This document shows positions 22,675 to 24,031 of a stretch of 24,031 nucleotides of DNA, one piece after another; the first letter of the stretch is position 1; each line of letters begins with the position of its first letter. Where the stretch lies: positions 1 to 24,031 of the IMG/VR virus record IMGVR_UViG_3300017742_000122; one strand, written 5' to 3'. The notes beneath the pieces were generated by a model. That model did not search any database and was not told the origin of the DNA. It saw only the letters and a program-made list of their open reading frames with translations. The stretch is from a virus. The translations under genes and the position numbers were made by a program.

Positions 22675-22956
22675 TAGTTTTGTTTTGGATTGCGGTCTTA
22701 CGCCCGCTCGTTTCGGTATTCATAAGGGATTTTCGCCCCCTTCACCCACGTTTTTAAACGTGAAGTTGCGTCTTTACACGATGCCCCGAAATAGCTATCT
22801 AAACACCAATATGGTGTTAACGGGATATTAACGCCTTCCCGCTTAGCGTGTACACTATGCTACTAGAACCCGAGATAAAGGGAAAGCCCTTCTTTGTGTG
22901 GTACTTTGTGCGTTGGTAAAGACCAACAAAAGCCCAAGATTAAATCGCCTGATTTT

Positions 22957-22968
22957 TTGGCACCGCCC
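22957..22968. repeat. TTGGCACCGCCC repeat, copy 2
   Basis: Second exact copy, near the 5' end of the candidate leftward RNA. Both minus-strand copies are followed by an A/T stretch, suggesting a shared structural or binding role. Confidence 0.8.
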
Positions 22969-23029
22969 GTCCCCCCGTGTGGGGTTACCTGCGGCGTGTG
23001 TAATTCAATAAGTCAATGAACATTAGGGT

Positions 23030-23059
23030 CAAACGTATATAAAAGGAACTAAACACCAA
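23030..23059 (-). promoter_or_regulatory. Leftward Bacteroidetes promoter (TTTG-N19-TACGTTTG)
   Basis: On the minus strand a TTTG -33 box is followed after 19 nt by TACGTTTG, a full match to TAnnTTTG. Transcription would begin near 23025 and enter the structured region and then the 138-residue gene. It is the best leftward promoter in the window. Confidence 0.65.
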
Positions 23060-23066
23060 AAAAAAA

Positions 23067-23080
23067 TCGATGAACGGCAC
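23067..23080. repeat. TCGATGAA repeat, copy 2
   Basis: TCGATGAACGGCAC, preceded by a run of nine A and followed, after AAC, by seven T. It lies just upstream of the leftward promoter and could be a regulator or replication-protein site. Confidence 0.6.
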
Positions 23081-23142
23081 AACTTTTTTTACTTTCCCAA
23101 TGTTTACTGGGGTTTCAAGCCTGCCTAAAAACGTCTAAAAAC

Positions 23143-23156
23143 TCGATGAAATGCAT
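23143..23156. repeat. TCGATGAA repeat, copy 3
   Basis: TCGATGAAATGCAT, again preceded by an A-rich stretch and followed by a T-run. Copies 2 and 3 are 76 bp apart and in the same orientation. Confidence 0.55.
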
Positions 23157-23195
23157 TTTTTTTGTTTGCTTTGTATTTGTTTTTTTTGTTATGTT

Positions 23196-23505
23196 ATGTG
23201 CGCGGGTGTACGCGCGTTAGGGAATAATTCTAACTTATCCAAATTTATCTTGTAATCTATTGAAACACAATGAGATAACGCAAAGGTGTTACCAGGCGTC
23301 AAGGGGGGTATTTTTAGGGGGTTTTGTTACCCCGTTTTGGTGTGTATAGGGGAGGCAAGCCAATCGCGTAACGTGTGCGTGTGTGTGCGTTATGCGTGCG
23401 GGTGTTAGATACTTCCCGCGTATGGTGTACAAAAACGCCAAAACATTGCGCGCGTGCGTACGGGGGCGTGTGGGGGTGGGGTAAAAATATCCGTTTTTCT
23501 GTGGG
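23196..23505. other. GC-rich G-tract and alternating purine-pyrimidine stretch
   Basis: The stretch has a GCGCG/CGCGC hairpin (23200-23215), long G-runs at about 23304-23322 and 23462-23481 (G5, G5, G4, with a further GGG at 23503), and alternating GT/GC tracts (GTGTGCGTGTGTGTGCG; GCGCGCGTGCGTACG). Such DNA can form G-quadruplex or Z-form structures. No ORF or coding pattern is present. Confidence 0.6.
23240..23270 (-). promoter_or_regulatory. Second leftward Bacteroidetes promoter (TTG-N20-TAAATTTG)
   Basis: On the minus strand TTG is followed after 20 nt by TAAATTTG, which fits the consensus. It lies about 210 bp upstream of the first leftward promoter and overlaps a near-DnaA box (TTATCCAAA). 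Its transcript would cross both TCGATGAA repeats. Confidence 0.52.
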
Positions 23506-23555
23506 ACGTGACAGTCTGTAATCTATATATAACCCACTACTTCAATATATCTAAC

Positions 23556-23624
23556 GTGGCATAAAAAGTGGACAGTTAACTATTATATAAAGGTATACAC
23601 TTATTTGTCCAGATTCTTTGCCAC
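23556..23624. repeat. Long imperfect inverted repeat
   Basis: GTGGCATAAAAAGTGGAC (23556-23573) and GTCCAGATTCTTTGCCAC (23607-23624) are complementary at 13 of 18 positions, with both outer six and inner five bases paired, across a 33-nt AT-rich spacer. The right arm contains the TTG -33 box of the rightward promoter, so this could be an operator. Confidence 0.55.
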
Positions 23625-23646
23625 ATAAAATATTTGTGTATATTTG
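23618..23646 (+). promoter_or_regulatory. Rightward Bacteroidetes promoter (TTG-N18-TATATTTG)
   Basis: TTG (23618-23620) and TATATTTG (23639-23646) lie 18 nt apart, a full consensus match. Transcription would start near 23652 and meet the terminator at 23700-23752. Confidence 0.68.
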
Positions 23647-23651
23647 TATTA

Positions 23652-23752
23652 ATTATGTGGATAGCTTAATTTCATAATAATTGATTTTAGATTTGGGGCG
23701 ACCCTCGGACTGCACGCATGTAAACGCACTCAGATCTGGGGGTCTTTTTTTT
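23652..23752 (+). ncRNA. Candidate small RNA or attenuator of about 100 nt
   Basis: The segment between a consensus promoter and a strong intrinsic terminator holds no ORF. It would give a transcript of about 100 nt, either a free small RNA or a leader that limits read-through into the small ORF and chaperonin gene. It includes TGTGGATAG (23656-23664), a near-match to the DnaA box, and AATTGATTTTAGATTT, the reverse of the leader element used by several leftward genes. Confidence 0.5.
23700..23752 (+). terminator. Strong rightward intrinsic terminator
   Basis: GACCCTCGGA (23700-23709) pairs with TCTGGGGGTC (23735-23744) over ten positions (two G-U), with a small inner TGC/GCA pairing, and is followed by eight T. 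On the other strand no T-run follows. Confidence 0.85.
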
Positions 23753-23765
23753 AATACGAAGACTT

Positions 23766-23918
23766 ATGATGTTTAGATTTATTTTTCAACCACCTTTTGC
23801 GCTTATTATTGGACTTGAGGCATTAGGATCAGAGGATGGAGCTGGTAAGACTATTATAGAGGGAGTGACTTTTCATTTTTTGATAATTAGTATAGAGATC
23901 AACTGGGCAGATATGTAG
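23766..23918 (+). CDS. 50-residue small hydrophobic protein
   Basis: The ORF runs from ATG to TAG (MMFRFIFQPPFALIIGLEAL, then a short polar turn and TFHFLIISIEINWADM). Two hydrophobic beta- or helix-forming parts flank a charged loop, which suits a small membrane-associated protein. It begins 13 nt after the terminator T-run and ends just before the promoter of the chaperonin gene, so expression may depend on terminator read-through. The GAGKT in the loop is not treated as a P-loop. Confidence 0.42.
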   Translation: MMFRFIFQPPFALIIGLEALGSEDGAGKTIIEGVTFHFLIISIEINWADM

Positions 23919-23926
23919 GGTTTTTG

Positions 23927-23934
23927 TATATTTG
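23927..23934 (+). promoter_or_regulatory. -7 box (TATATTTG) of the chaperonin gene
   Basis: TATATTTG is a perfect TAnnTTTG match; a clear TTG -33 box is missing. Transcription would start near 23940, leaving a leader of about 20 nt (AATCTAATTTAATTTAAC) before the ATG. Confidence 0.55.
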
Positions 23935-23959
23935 TGTCAGTAATCTAATTTAATTTAAC

Positions 23960-24031
23960 ATGATTGAGAAGAGTATTGACTTTAACAAAGAAGCAAGAGA
24001 CAAATTACTGTCTGGAGTAAACAAAATAGCA
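23960..24031 (+). CDS. groEL: GroEL-like chaperonin, first 24 codons (continues beyond window)
   Basis: The visible residues MIEKSIDFNKEARDKLLSGV and then NKIA match the start of GroEL-type chaperonins (I/V-x-F, then EAR-x-x-L-x-x-GV-x-x-x-A, as in KFDIEARDGLKRGVDALA). GroEL forms a double ring that refolds proteins; phage-encoded versions are thought to help fold virion or replication proteins. The gene runs off the end, so ATP-site motifs cannot be checked. It has its own -7 box and A/T leader. Only the N-terminal part is seen, so the call rests on this pattern; a cochaperonin gene is not visible. Confidence 0.75.
   Translation, partial: MIEKSIDFNKEARDKLLSGVNKIA

Larger units (their letters stand above)
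22613..23025 (-). ncRNA. Candidate large structured RNA (about 410 nt) or structured leader
   Basis: Read on the minus strand, clean hairpins follow each other: AAATC/GATTT (22942-22955), GTTGGT/ACCAAC (22912-22927), a TAGC/GCTA stem with inner GTG/CAC, AACACCA/TGGTGTT (22802-22818), CACGTTT/AAACGTG (22747-22762), GCGG/CCGC (22692-22707), and a terminal domain closed by TAGGCGG/CCGCC(C)TA (22613-22619 with 22669-22676). A Bacteroidetes promoter lies just upstream (23030-23059). The size is in the range of large phage RNAs, but no named class was recognised. It may also be a long 5' leader of the 138-residue protein. One hairpin (22634-22652) is better on the plus strand (G-U rather than A-C), so strand is likely, not proven. 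Confidence 0.55.
22570..23765. other. Gene-free control region (about 1.2 kb)
   Basis: No long ORF was found on either strand. The region splits leftward early genes from rightward genes and holds, in order: a probable structured RNA (22613-23025), two leftward promoters, two TCGATGAA repeats, a GC-rich G-tract/alternating stretch (23196-23505), near-DnaA boxes, a long inverted repeat (23556-23624), a rightward promoter and a strong terminator. Its base composition differs visibly from the AT-rich coding DNA. A replication origin is the simplest reading for part of it. Confidence 0.7.

Noticed and set aside
22613-22676. tRNA gene
   Set aside because: T-loop lacks TTCRA, no 7-nt anticodon loop with a proper stem, acceptor has a bulge.
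22570-23765. CRISPR array
   Set aside because: Repeats are only 12-14 nt and irregularly spaced; no cas genes.
23790-23850. GAGKT as a Walker A motif in the 50-residue ORF
   Set aside because: The protein is far too short for a P-loop NTPase domain and lacks other motifs.

Overview
This window looks like part of the genome of a tailed phage infecting a Bacteroidetes (flavobacterial-type) host. The DNA is AT-rich and almost fully coding. There are no Shine-Dalgarno sites; most starts follow A/T-rich leaders such as AATTTAATT-ATG. The few promoters have the Bacteroidetes form TTG-N17-23-TAnnTTTG. Gene content is podovirus-like: a row of internal virion/ejection-type proteins and a T7 gp4-like primase-helicase. 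No tRNA, rRNA, CRISPR array, integrase or insertion sequence was seen.

Layout. (1) About 1-7301, rightward: virion genes, namely the end of a structural protein, a small membrane/Gly-rich protein, a coiled-coil protein and a 1428-residue ejection-type protein, in the size order of T7 gp14-gp15-gp16. (2) 7301-7343: a hairpin with a T-run that ends leftward transcription where the two gene blocks converge. (3) 7367-16435, leftward: DNA metabolism. It holds a DUF1064-like PD-(D/E)XK nuclease, a possible MazG-like protein, a metallophosphoesterase, the primase-helicase, a winged-helix replication protein, a stand-alone DnaA domain IV protein, an SSB-like protein, a YqaJ/lambda-exonuclease-type nuclease and a possible annealing protein. 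(4) 16446-22569, leftward: about 20 small, mostly unknown and often acidic genes with overlapping ends, typical of an early host-takeover block, including one HhH-GPD glycosylase-like protein. (5) 22570-23765: an almost 1.2 kb gene-free control region. (6) 23766 to the end, rightward: a 50-codon ORF and the first 24 codons of a phage GroEL-like chaperonin.

The control region is the most unusual part. From 22613 to about 23025 it holds a dense series of hairpins downstream of a leftward Bacteroidetes promoter, so it probably encodes a large structured RNA of about 410 nt or an equally long structured leader for the basic 138-residue protein. Next to it lie A/T-flanked TCGATGAA repeats, a GC-rich G-tract and alternating GC/GT stretch, a second leftward promoter, near-matches to the DnaA box, a long inverted repeat, and a rightward promoter followed about 50 nt later by a strong terminator (a candidate sRNA of about 100 nt or an attenuator). 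With a phage-encoded DnaA domain IV protein, this is also the best candidate replication origin.

Five short genes (under 60 codons) were read directly from the sequence at 8489-8605, 10028-10201, 17008-17073, 21711-21806 and 23766-23918. Several starts were moved downstream to fit stop/start coupling or the A/T leader. All family names come from motifs seen by eye; no database search was run.
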